From positions 1-64,000 of the IMG/VR virus record IMGVR_UViG_3300015371_000021: a stretch of 64,000 nucleotides of DNA. One strand, given 5' to 3'. The stretch is from a virus. The notes beneath the pieces were generated by a model. The model saw only the letters and a list, made by a program, of their open reading frames with translations. It made no database searches and was not told the origin of the DNA. A program made the position numbers and the translations under genes. This document shows, piece by piece, positions 40,570 through 48,122 of the stretch. How positions within the stretch are numbered: the stretch's first letter is position 1; every line of letters starts with the position of its first letter.

Positions 40570-41058
40570 CTAGATCACCGTGTACGTGACGCCGGTGTAC
40601 GTCTTCTGATGATTGCCCTCCGTGGCGTCGAGCGCCTGCCCTGTAAAGTTCTGTAACACGAAGCCCCACTTTAACGGCAGCACTCCACCAAAGAAACTTG
40701 CGACAGAGATCACCGTTCGGTATGTGACGCTCACAGCTGGACAGCTCAGTACTACCGGCCCCTTCATATTGGACGGGCTGTCTATCGTCACCGAGGCATT
40801 TGTCCCAACCGCTTCCGCCGACGATGCGCTGTAGTTGGTGCCGTCTTCAGACCCGTATATATAAATGTAACATGCCTTATCATTTGCGAGCGCGGATGAG
40901 CTAGTCTTGACCGCTATCGTCAATAAAGCGTCGTCGAATAGATTGCTCGTGTTGTCAACTACGGCGCTACCTTGTCCCACAGTAGACGACGAAGCCTTAG
41001 AGGCCAAAGTACACGAAATGGCCGTGGAAGTTCCAAAAGCAATCTTGACTACTGCCAT
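40570..41058 (-). CDS. virion-region beta protein (162 aa)
   Basis: Beta-rich Ser/Thr/Val protein (MAVVKIAFGTSTAISCTL); the C-terminal half has VTYRTVISVASFFGGVLPLKWGF. It lies immediately before the lectin gene. Probably a minor virion protein. Confidence 0.6.
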   Translation of the reverse strand: MAVVKIAFGTSTAISCTLASKASSSTVGQGSAVVDNTSNLFDDALLTIAVKTSSSALANDKACYIYIYGSEDGTNYSASSAEAVGTNASVTIDSPSNMKGPVVLSCPAVSVTYRTVISVASFFGGVLPLKWGFVLQNFTGQALDATEGNHQKTYTGVTYTVI

Positions 41059-41412
41059 CTACGCCACCGTCACCTGGGTCCACGATGTACCGTCATAGAA
41101 CGAGCCATAACGATTCCACGGGTTTTGGTTGTTAACCGCCTGCTGCAACGTGGTGAATCGCGTCACCAAAGCATTGCTGATCGCAGGAAACCCTGTCCCC
41201 ACCGCGAAAGAAAATTCCTCCACCCTCTCCAGCACCTGCCCGGCCTGCAATGCGGTTAGTTCTCCAGCAGACAGACCGATGACGCGGCTCTTGAATGTCG
41301 CGTCGGCGTTGAACTGTTGACGGGCCGCAGGCACGGTCAGCCAGAAACATACGTTGTACCGCAAATCGCTGGGCAAACCAGGCTGATCAAGAATGATGAT
41401 CTGTCGCGCCAA
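41059..41412 (-). CDS. virion-region hypothetical protein (117 aa)
   Basis: Begins MARQIIILDQPGLPSDLRYNVCFWLTVP and contains NPWNRYGSFYDGTSW near the end; a helical middle (GELTALQAGQVLERVEEF). I know of similar small proteins near phage tail genes but cannot assign a function. Confidence 0.6.
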   Translation of the reverse strand: MARQIIILDQPGLPSDLRYNVCFWLTVPAARQQFNADATFKSRVIGLSAGELTALQAGQVLERVEEFSFAVGTGFPAISNALVTRFTTLQQAVNNQNPWNRYGSFYDGTSWTQVTVA

Positions 41413-41424
41413 GGTGCATCTCCA

Positions 41425-41823
41425 TCAGGCGTTGCCGGCGGTGATCGTGTAGGTGGTGACAGTGACCGCCTGACCCGCGGTGATGGACAGGTTGTCGAGC
41501 GTCAGGTTGCCGCCGCCACCAGTTATCGTGACGTTGCCCTGCTGGTGACAGGTACCGCCGCCGGAATACATGCGCCACGATGCTGCGCTTCCACTTCCTG
41601 ACGCCGCCACAGTCCATGAACCAGCGATCGTGGTGACGCCGCTGGCGCTGGTCATAAACGTCGCGGGCAGTGTGATCGTTGCCAACAGGCCGGACGGATC
41701 GGCCGCCGCGCAATTCACCGGCTCTGTGCCAGAGAATATTTTGACCGTGCCGGAACTACCCACCACAGTCTGGATGGCTGAGGTCTGCGCGTCCCGCAGG
41801 GCAGTCGAATACTGGAGCGCCAC
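41425..41823 (-). CDS. virion-region beta protein (132 aa)
   Basis: Starts MALQYSTALRDAQTSAIQTVV and continues as a Gly/Ser/Thr-rich beta sandwich-like chain with two Cys. A common type of minor virion protein; role unknown. Confidence 0.6.
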   Translation of the reverse strand: MALQYSTALRDAQTSAIQTVVGSSGTVKIFSGTEPVNCAAADPSGLLATITLPATFMTSASGVTTIAGSWTVAASGSGSAASWRMYSGGGTCHQQGNVTITGGGGNLTLDNLSITAGQAVTVTTYTITAGNA

Positions 41824-41834
41824 AGGTCAGGTCC

Positions 41835-42443
41835 TCACGGTGTGCGATTAAAGGCGGTTACGCTCGCGCCGGTCTCGTACTGCGCTGCGCCGAGCCGGAG
41901 GGTGCAGTCCACTGCCGTTCCGTTATCAATGAAGGCGACGCACTGCATATCGACAAAAACGCCACCCACCGGCGTGAGCACGTTGGTGTACGATGTCCGC
42001 ACGAGCGGCCCACTAGCAGGCGTGATGCCAAAGCCCGGGGTAGATGAAGCAAGGTAGGCATTGCCGCTATCCTGCCAGTCGATCTGCATGCCCCATTCAA
42101 GACTGCCGATCGAGCCACTTACCAACGCATAATAAAATGAGTAGGAATACTGAGCGCCCGCGGTGGACGGGGTATCCGAGTCATCCGATATCATGAATAC
42201 CTGGAGATAGCCGTCGGCGTCGGCTGTGCCGTTGAACCGTATGTCACAGGTGGGGAGGCCGTCACGGTCGGTACGGCGGTCAACCAGCGTGACGGTGATG
42301 CCGCCAGGGGTGGCTTGGACAAGCCAAGGAAGCACACTTGGTGCCGACCCGCCTGAGCCAATGACACCGACCACTGCGCTGGCAACCTCAGTTGTCGCAA
42401 TCAGATTGGTGCGCAGCTGATAGCGTCCAGCGCGAGCGAGCAT
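41835..42443 (-). CDS. virion-region beta protein (202 aa)
   Basis: ATG 42443 overlaps the previous stop (TGATG) and is preferred to an upstream in-frame start. Beta-rich with FYYALVSGSIGSLEWGMQI and a LVRTSYTNVLTPVGG segment. Probably a tail-tip or decoration protein. Confidence 0.6.
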   Translation of the reverse strand: MLARAGRYQLRTNLIATTEVASAVVGVIGSGGSAPSVLPWLVQATPGGITVTLVDRRTDRDGLPTCDIRFNGTADADGYLQVFMISDDSDTPSTAGAQYSYSFYYALVSGSIGSLEWGMQIDWQDSGNAYLASSTPGFGITPASGPLVRTSYTNVLTPVGGVFVDMQCVAFIDNGTAVDCTLRLGAAQYETGASVTAFNRTP

Positions 42444-42883
42444 CAGGCAAGGTCCCCGAACACGTACCAGGTGTTCGTCGAATACTGCCAAGCCCAAATG
42501 ATCGAACCAGCGGCGCGCGCGGTGGTCGTCCCTGTGCCCGACACGAGCGTCACACCGCTACCCGCCACGAAGCCTGGACGCCCAGCCGCACCCGAGAGCC
42601 AGACCAGCCCTAGCACGTTGCCGACGGCATAGGCGTTCGAGCTGTTGGGCGGGATGGTGAAGTTGGCGGCCGATGCCGCGTTGAACGGCACGATACAGCC
42701 GCGATCATCGAGGTTCGCGGCGGCCGGTGTGTAGTTGCCCGTCTTCACACCGTTCGGCGAGACACTGATGGAGAACGCGCTTTCCGAAGCGTTGCGGATT
42801 GCTCCCTCATTGATCGCGTTGGTGTTGTTGTCCTGCTGCTCCGTGGAGAGCGCCGAGGGCGCTTTGACGGTTCCGATCGCCAT
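42443..42883 (-). CDS. virion-region beta protein (146 aa)
   Basis: MAIGTVKAPSALSTEQQDNN start, then Asn/Ala/Gly-rich beta strands ending STNTWYVFGDLA, a pattern seen at the ends of phage fibre or decoration domains. Confidence 0.6.
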   Translation of the reverse strand: MAIGTVKAPSALSTEQQDNNTNAINEGAIRNASESAFSISVSPNGVKTGNYTPAAANLDDRGCIVPFNAASAANFTIPPNSSNAYAVGNVLGLVWLSGAAGRPGFVAGSGVTLVSGTGTTTARAAGSIIWAWQYSTNTWYVFGDLA

Positions 42884-42885
42884 AC

Positions 42886-43380
42886 CTATGCCCTCAGTGC
42901 CATCAGGGTGATGCAGCCGTCCGCCAACGTGGGGTCCTCCACGGCGGGGGCGACGCGCTGCAGCACGTCACCTACAATCAGCGACGCGCCAGGACCAGCC
43001 AGGACAGCGGACGTGTTGGTTGCCGGCGTGATAGTCACCGTGCCGATCAGCGTGGTCACCCCGCCGCGGATGCGGTTAAAGGTGAACACCGCGTTCGCTG
43101 TCGGCGGGGTCACGTCATACACCTGAGACCCGGCCAGCACAGCAGGGATCGAGATGCTGGACGCCATTACGATGTGCTGCATCTCGCCGGCTGCCGGCAC
43201 GCCGGTAAATGGAAACGCGATGGGCACCTGCTGCAGCGAGGCCGGCAGCTGTGCATAGCCGATGCTGCCGGTCGCGACGCTGACTCCGCGCAGCACCAAC
43301 GCCAATTCGGCCAGCAGCTGGTTGCCGTTGATCTGCTGAGCAACGATGCTGGACACGTCGGGTGGAAGAAACCCGGACAC
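42886..43380 (-). CDS. virion-region beta protein (164 aa)
   Basis: GTG 43380 touches the previous stop (TAGTG). Residues 55-164 look like a small beta-barrel (VYDVTPPTANAVFTFNRI; AVLAGPGASLIVGDVLQ). Probably minor virion protein. Confidence 0.6.
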   Translation of the reverse strand: MSGFLPPDVSSIVAQQINGNQLLAELALVLRGVSVATGSIGYAQLPASLQQVPIAFPFTGVPAAGEMQHIVMASSISIPAVLAGSQVYDVTPPTANAVFTFNRIRGGVTTLIGTVTITPATNTSAVLAGPGASLIVGDVLQRVAPAVEDPTLADGCITLMALRA

Positions 43381-45437
43381 TAATAACCCCTGCCATCTGC
43401 CGCGACACGATAGCGAAACTTTCCCAGCCGGTTGAAGGAGCCGATGTCGTTGCCCTCCACCAAGATCGCCATCTGACGACCGCGCCCGGCGAACGGCGGG
43501 ATGTACGCCGCGTGCGGCGACCAGGCGAACGGCCCGACGACGCTGTAATCGTCCGACGGTAGGTTGCGAAACAGCAGCGAGATGCGAATTTGCGGCTCGC
43601 CCAAGGTGATGAAGTCCGGAATGAACTGATCGACGAACTCCATGTCCTCGCCCTCGCCGAGGAAGAAGTCCGCGGTCTGCCAGGACCAGGCTATGCCTGT
43701 GCCATTGTCATCGCGCCCAATCTCGTGCTGCAGCATCAGTCCCGACGGATCGGTGCCAAGCGGGATGCCTGGCGCGGAGCCAGCCTGCAGCGTATGGCCG
43801 ACCCAGGCGGTGCGCTGCAGCTGCGGCGAGATCGAGTAATCCCAGGCGTTTTCCACCACGTTGAACTTGACTGAGCCGCGGGTGACGCTGCCCGCAACGT
43901 AGAGGTCTGACGCAGGGTCGATCGGAAAGAACAGCTCGAATTCGTTGTAGGTCGCGTTGACGCCCATGTGAAACAGGCCGGGTTGGTTGAGGTCCCAGTT
44001 GTTGTAGAGGATGTCCCAGACCGAGCACGGCACCGGCTGCGGCGCGCCGCCAGCGATGCTCATCATGTAGAAGCCATGCGGCGATAGCCAGAACACGACC
44101 TGTCCGAGCACCGCAAAGCAGCGCATGCCGAGCAGCCCGCAACGCTGCGCGATCGGCTGAAATCCAAACACGAACGGCAGGCCCATATAGGTCATCGACC
44201 AGGCGCCAAGATCAGTCCAGAGGATGGCACCGAGGCCGGTGGGAAGGCCGCCAACCAGGCGGTTGCCTTGCGGGATGGTAAACGAGCCGGCCTGATTGAA
44301 CTCGGTCGGCACCCAGTCGGTGTAGTCGCCGTTGGTCGACCAGCGCACCAGCATCGGCTGCTGCTGGCCAAACACTTCGGCGCCCAGCGCCACCACCATC
44401 CGGGCCTGCGACATGACGAAGACCGCGGTATTCGCGGTCGGCGCGTCGGGAGAGACAATGGCGGCCGGCACGATGGCCGGTGGGGTCCACTGATAAATTC
44501 CACCGCCGCTCGGGCTGGCGATTAGCACCGCGCCCCAGTTGGTCAGCGACCACTGCCGCATCGGTTGGATCGCCTGCTCGGACGCGAGCGACCCACCATA
44601 GTCTCCGGCGCCGTAGTCGCCGCCGCCATAACCAGAGAGCGCGGTGTCCTGCGCAAAGCCGGTCTGCAGCAGGTAGCGAATTTGCGCCGCACCGCCGTTG
44701 AGCGGCACGGTGGCGCCGCCAGAGGCGGTGTCAGTAACGCTGATGGTAAAGTGCGAACTGTCCGGCACAGTCTCCACGGCATAGAGCCCTTCGACTGTCA
44801 CTCCGGAGAACGTGGTCGGGACCACCGCATTATAGGGCGAGCCGACGGCAAGACCGTGTTGCGGGAATTCCACCGTGATCACCGCGCTGCCGCCGGTCGA
44901 CGTGTAGGTCGGCACCACCCCGCCCGACGTGGTAAACGTCGCGGGTGTCGCTGCCTCGACGGTGTATTCCGTGCCGCCGCCGGCACCCGATACCTGGTAG
45001 ATACCAAACAGGATCAGCCCGTCGATCGAGACCGGTGTGGCGATGCTGATCCAGTCGCCAATCTGCGGCGCGTGGTCCGGGTCATCGATGGTGACCGCGG
45101 TGGACCCACCCTGCGTCGAGAAGGCCGGCAGCGGATTGGTGGTCGCCTGTAAGGGCGTAATGTCATCGATCACGCCGCCGGTGAACACTTCCAGCCGCTG
45201 CTCAGTACCGGCGACGATGTAGGAGTTGCCCTTGAGATCATCGAAGGCATGCAGCCCGCTACAGGTGCCGATCAGACGTTCGGCGGTCAGTTGCTGCCAC
45301 CCGCCACGCTTTTCCGGCAGACCCGAACGGAACCGGATTAGCCGAGATGTATTCAGCTTGGTCTGGTTAGTCGTCGGGGTGTTCTGGACGTCGACCCCTG
45401 GCTCCAGGGTGAGGTCACGGTAAGCCACGGGTGTCAC
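43380..45437 (-). CDS. tail nozzle protein, T7 gp12/P22 gp10-like (685 aa)
   Basis: The start LNTSRLIRFRSGLPEKRGGWQQLT, followed by LHAFDDLKGNSYIVAGTEQRLEVF, is typical of the beta-propeller-bearing nozzle or DNA-stabilising tail proteins of short-tailed phages. Residues about 95-260 are an inserted pair of FCCH-like beta domains (TAVTIDDPDHAPQIGDWISI; AVITVEFPQHGLAVGSPYN). WSTNGDYTDWVPTEFN and WLSPHGFYMM strands follow. GTG start at 45437. It would close the tail channel below the adaptors. Confidence 0.75.
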   Translation of the reverse strand: MTPVAYRDLTLEPGVDVQNTPTTNQTKLNTSRLIRFRSGLPEKRGGWQQLTAERLIGTCSGLHAFDDLKGNSYIVAGTEQRLEVFTGGVIDDITPLQATTNPLPAFSTQGGSTAVTIDDPDHAPQIGDWISIATPVSIDGLILFGIYQVSGAGGGTEYTVEAATPATFTTSGGVVPTYTSTGGSAVITVEFPQHGLAVGSPYNAVVPTTFSGVTVEGLYAVETVPDSSHFTISVTDTASGGATVPLNGGAAQIRYLLQTGFAQDTALSGYGGGDYGAGDYGGSLASEQAIQPMRQWSLTNWGAVLIASPSGGGIYQWTPPAIVPAAIVSPDAPTANTAVFVMSQARMVVALGAEVFGQQQPMLVRWSTNGDYTDWVPTEFNQAGSFTIPQGNRLVGGLPTGLGAILWTDLGAWSMTYMGLPFVFGFQPIAQRCGLLGMRCFAVLGQVVFWLSPHGFYMMSIAGGAPQPVPCSVWDILYNNWDLNQPGLFHMGVNATYNEFELFFPIDPASDLYVAGSVTRGSVKFNVVENAWDYSISPQLQRTAWVGHTLQAGSAPGIPLGTDPSGLMLQHEIGRDDNGTGIAWSWQTADFFLGEGEDMEFVDQFIPDFITLGEPQIRISLLFRNLPSDDYSVVGPFAWSPHAAYIPPFAGRGRQMAILVEGNDIGSFNRLGKFRYRVAADGRGY

Positions 45438-47202
45438 CTGCCGTCGCGGCCTTCAGTTCATCCAGCTCACGCATGACGTGTTGCAGTGCAGCAGTTAGGT
45501 AGGCGACGTCGTGCGCATAGTCGCGCGTCAGGCGATAGCCGCCCGCTACAGTGCCGTCGCTCTCGGCGTATTCGGGGCGCGCGTCCGGCACCGGCACCAG
45601 CGCGGCGCCGCGTCCGTTGATCCATTCCTCTTGGGCGATAAAGCCCGAGGAGTCCTTGCCGCCCTTCCAGGTAAAGGTGACCGGCCTGGCACGGTCGATC
45701 CACTCGCGCGCTCGCGCGGGGGAGATGGTTTCGATGGCTTCCTTGGCGCGGGCATCAGACGTGGTGAAGAAACCCTGGCCGACATAGGAGTTCGATGCGT
45801 TGCAACCGATCGCGACCGGACCCCATGCGCCTGGCGTGGTCGCAACGGATGGTTGGATGACGTAGCAGCCGTTGCCACTGATCGCGGCTGCGCCGCCGAG
45901 AGAGACCAGGCCACTAACATTGAGGGTAGTGCTGACCGATACACTCCCGGTCACGGCGAGGGTCGTCAGGAAGGCCCCGGACGCATTGAGTATGTGCGCG
46001 CCGCTGCCCGCATTGATCGTCGGCGCGGTGACAGTTGGAGCGGTGAGCAAATTCCCCGAGACCGTGCCGGACGCAGTGAGCGATGGGGCGGTGATTGCCG
46101 GGGCGGTGAGGTCCGTCGCGGTGAGCGTAATGCCGCCCGAGGTGTTGACGGTGAACCCGGCGCCCCCGCCGCCATGGTACTGTATATACTGACCGGAGGC
46201 GAAGTTGAGCTGCTGATTACCCGACGCGTTCGGCTCGGCGTAGAACTGCGCACCGGTGCCGAAATTCGTTCGACCGTTGACGGTCAGGTTGCCGGTAATG
46301 GTCTGGCTGCCGTTGACCGTGCCACCCGAATTGGTGGCGGCTGAGCCGGTGATGTTGATCGCGTAAGTGCCGCCGTCGTTCAACACCGGCTGCGCGCCGG
46401 AGACTGTCAGGCCGCCATTACACGCCGTCGTACCGCCCACGATAAGCGCGCCGCCGATCGATGTTCCGGCGTGGGTACCGTCGATCGACACCGCGCCGGT
46501 GCTCATGTTCCAAGAGAACGGCCGGAGACTGTCCCACGACCCGAACGGTTGGCCAGCCGCCGTCTGCATGAAGAACGTGGAGGAGCCGTCGTTATGGATG
46601 AACATGGCGCGCCCGCCACCGATGGCGCGGAATTGAGCGCCGCCTTGGTCGGTGCCCTGTGCGGTGATGCCACCTGACGCGGAGAACATGCCGCCACCCG
46701 AGGCGATAGCCCCGCCGGCGGAGATGTTCGCGGTGACGTTTGCGCTGCCGCCGACGGTCAGATCGCCGGTCGTGGTTTGTCCGCCGACGCCGACGTTCAG
46801 CGACGAGACATTGGTGAAGCCGTCGGTCCAGTAGAGATACCAGAGATTGTCGTTGGGCACGGTCAGCGTTGTCCCGCCGCCAGCAGTCAGGGTCAGTATC
46901 TGCCCACCGGTGGTCGCGTTCCGCACGTAGCCGATTTTCTGCACGTTCGGCATGTGAATATTGCAGGCGCTCGCCAACGTGCCGATGAAAGTCTTCATCC
47001 GATAGCGCCGCTCGTCGGGCACACCATTGCCAACGGTGAGCGTGTAATCGAGCCGGTTGGAGATATCGATTGTCACGAGCCCGTCGAGCGACTGGTCCTC
47101 CAAGGTCGCGTTGGTGCTGTTCGGCGCGCCCCAGGAATTGCGAATCGACGGATCGAACGGCTGCAGCACCGCAAAGCCGTTCGACTGGGTATACGTAGTC
47201 AT
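45415..47202 (-). CDS. tail fibre/spike with C-terminal S74 chaperone domain (595 aa)
   Basis: A short head part, then a long Thr/Gly/Val beta shaft (GGSANVTANISAGGAIASGG) and a C-terminal intramolecular chaperone: FFTTS482DARAK487EAIETI, RPVTFTWKG, SGFIAQE, then DYAHDVAYLTAALQHVMRE. In this family Ser and Lys make the protein cut itself before the Ser once the trimer has folded, releasing the last 114 residues. A receptor-binding fibre is likely. Confidence 0.8.
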   Translation of the reverse strand: MTTYTQSNGFAVLQPFDPSIRNSWGAPNSTNATLEDQSLDGLVTIDISNRLDYTLTVGNGVPDERRYRMKTFIGTLASACNIHMPNVQKIGYVRNATTGGQILTLTAGGGTTLTVPNDNLWYLYWTDGFTNVSSLNVGVGGQTTTGDLTVGGSANVTANISAGGAIASGGGMFSASGGITAQGTDQGGAQFRAIGGGRAMFIHNDGSSTFFMQTAAGQPFGSWDSLRPFSWNMSTGAVSIDGTHAGTSIGGALIVGGTTACNGGLTVSGAQPVLNDGGTYAINITGSAATNSGGTVNGSQTITGNLTVNGRTNFGTGAQFYAEPNASGNQQLNFASGQYIQYHGGGGAGFTVNTSGGITLTATDLTAPAITAPSLTASGTVSGNLLTAPTVTAPTINAGSGAHILNASGAFLTTLAVTGSVSVSTTLNVSGLVSLGGAAAISGNGCYVIQPSVATTPGAWGPVAIGCNASNSYVGQGFFTTSDARAKEAIETISPARAREWIDRARPVTFTWKGGKDSSGFIAQEEWINGRGAALVPVPDARPEYAESDGTVAGGYRLTRDYAHDVAYLTAALQHVMRELDELKAATAGDTRGLP

Positions 47203-47912
47203 GCGGCTCTCCTATCCGCGTCGGACATGCCGCGGCGGCGCATCTCCTCACCCTTGGCCGCGGCTAGGTGTTTCGTGAAGAGCGCTTCCCAGCTGAGCGC
47301 CTGGCCGGTTTCGTCGGCCGCAGCGCCGTAGTTACGATTGAGCGCGCCCGCAAGAAATACGCAGATCGCCGCCTGCAGCAGCTCGGGATACTGACGCGAC
47401 AGATAGGTTGAGGGATTGGTTACGCTCATCGGTGAGGCGGCAAACAACCCACCGAGTCTGACCGTGTAAGCATTGTCCGGCGTTGGTGCGATCACCACGC
47501 TGGTCGCGTCACGCAGCGCCCAATAGCGCCCGCCCTGCCAGGTCAGCGATGGCATCATGGTGGTGAATTCGTTGGGCCAGACGCGATCGATGAAATCGAT
47601 GCTGACCCGATCGAAGGGAATCAGCCCGCCATTGACCACCAGGCGAAGCACTTCCGGCGTAACCAGCGGCAGCGGGGTCGCGGACAGATCGATGACACGC
47701 GATCCCGTGGTGGTCGACGCAGAACTGTCCTCGACATACGACGCGATGAAAGGAATTTCATGGTAGATGCGCGTCTCGGCGGTACTTACGGCAATCGGGA
47801 ACTGGGCGAGGAACAGCGTGTCGTAGACCGGTGTGGTTGGCACAGGCGACGGCAAACGCCCCATTGCAATGGCACAGGATTGCATCAGCGAGGACCAGGT
47901 TTGCTCAGCCAT
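47199..47912 (-). CDS. tail adaptor-like protein (237 aa)
   Basis: Helix-rich start (WSSLMQSCAIAMGRL; ETRIYHEIPF), a beta domain (VVNGGLIPFDRVSIDFIDRVW; VVIAPTPDNAYTVRLGG) and a C-terminal helix (LLQAAICVFLAGALNRN). This order resembles the tail-tube/adaptor proteins (T7 gp11 type) of podoviruses. It is near the nozzle gene, as expected. Confidence 0.6.
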   Translation of the reverse strand: MAEQTWSSLMQSCAIAMGRLPSPVPTTPVYDTLFLAQFPIAVSTAETRIYHEIPFIASYVEDSSASTTTGSRVIDLSATPLPLVTPEVLRLVVNGGLIPFDRVSIDFIDRVWPNEFTTMMPSLTWQGGRYWALRDATSVVIAPTPDNAYTVRLGGLFAASPMSVTNPSTYLSRQYPELLQAAICVFLAGALNRNYGAAADETGQALSWEALFTKHLAAAKGEEMRRRGMSDADRRAA

Positions 47913-47924
47913 CGTGGATGTCCA

Positions 47925-48122
47925 TCAACGCGCCCGCCAGCCGATTGTCGTCGGACGCACCTGACTGCCGATGTTGAACCCCTGAGTGAATGCGTCGCGC
48001 TTAAACCCGCCAGCCGCACCTCCGCCGGCACCGATCGCGCCCTCTGACCGCCGCGCGCGCCAGGGCAGCAGAAACGCCAACAAAAGTGCGCCTAGCGAAC
48101 GGCGACTAAGTAACGCTCTCAT
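47925..48122 (-). CDS. small exported protein with RR-type signal (65 aa)
   Basis: ATG 48122 overlaps the previous stop (ATGA). The start has S6-R7-R8-S-L-G, a near-exact twin-arginine motif (S/T-R-R-x-F/L-x), followed by the hydrophobic ALLLAFLLPW and a possible processing site before AIGAGG. The remaining 35 residues are Gly-rich and polar. It may be a Tat substrate or a membrane-anchored virion protein. Confidence 0.6.
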   Translation of the reverse strand: MRALLSRRSLGALLLAFLLPWRARRSEGAIGAGGGAAGGFKRDAFTQGFNIGSQVRPTTIGWRAR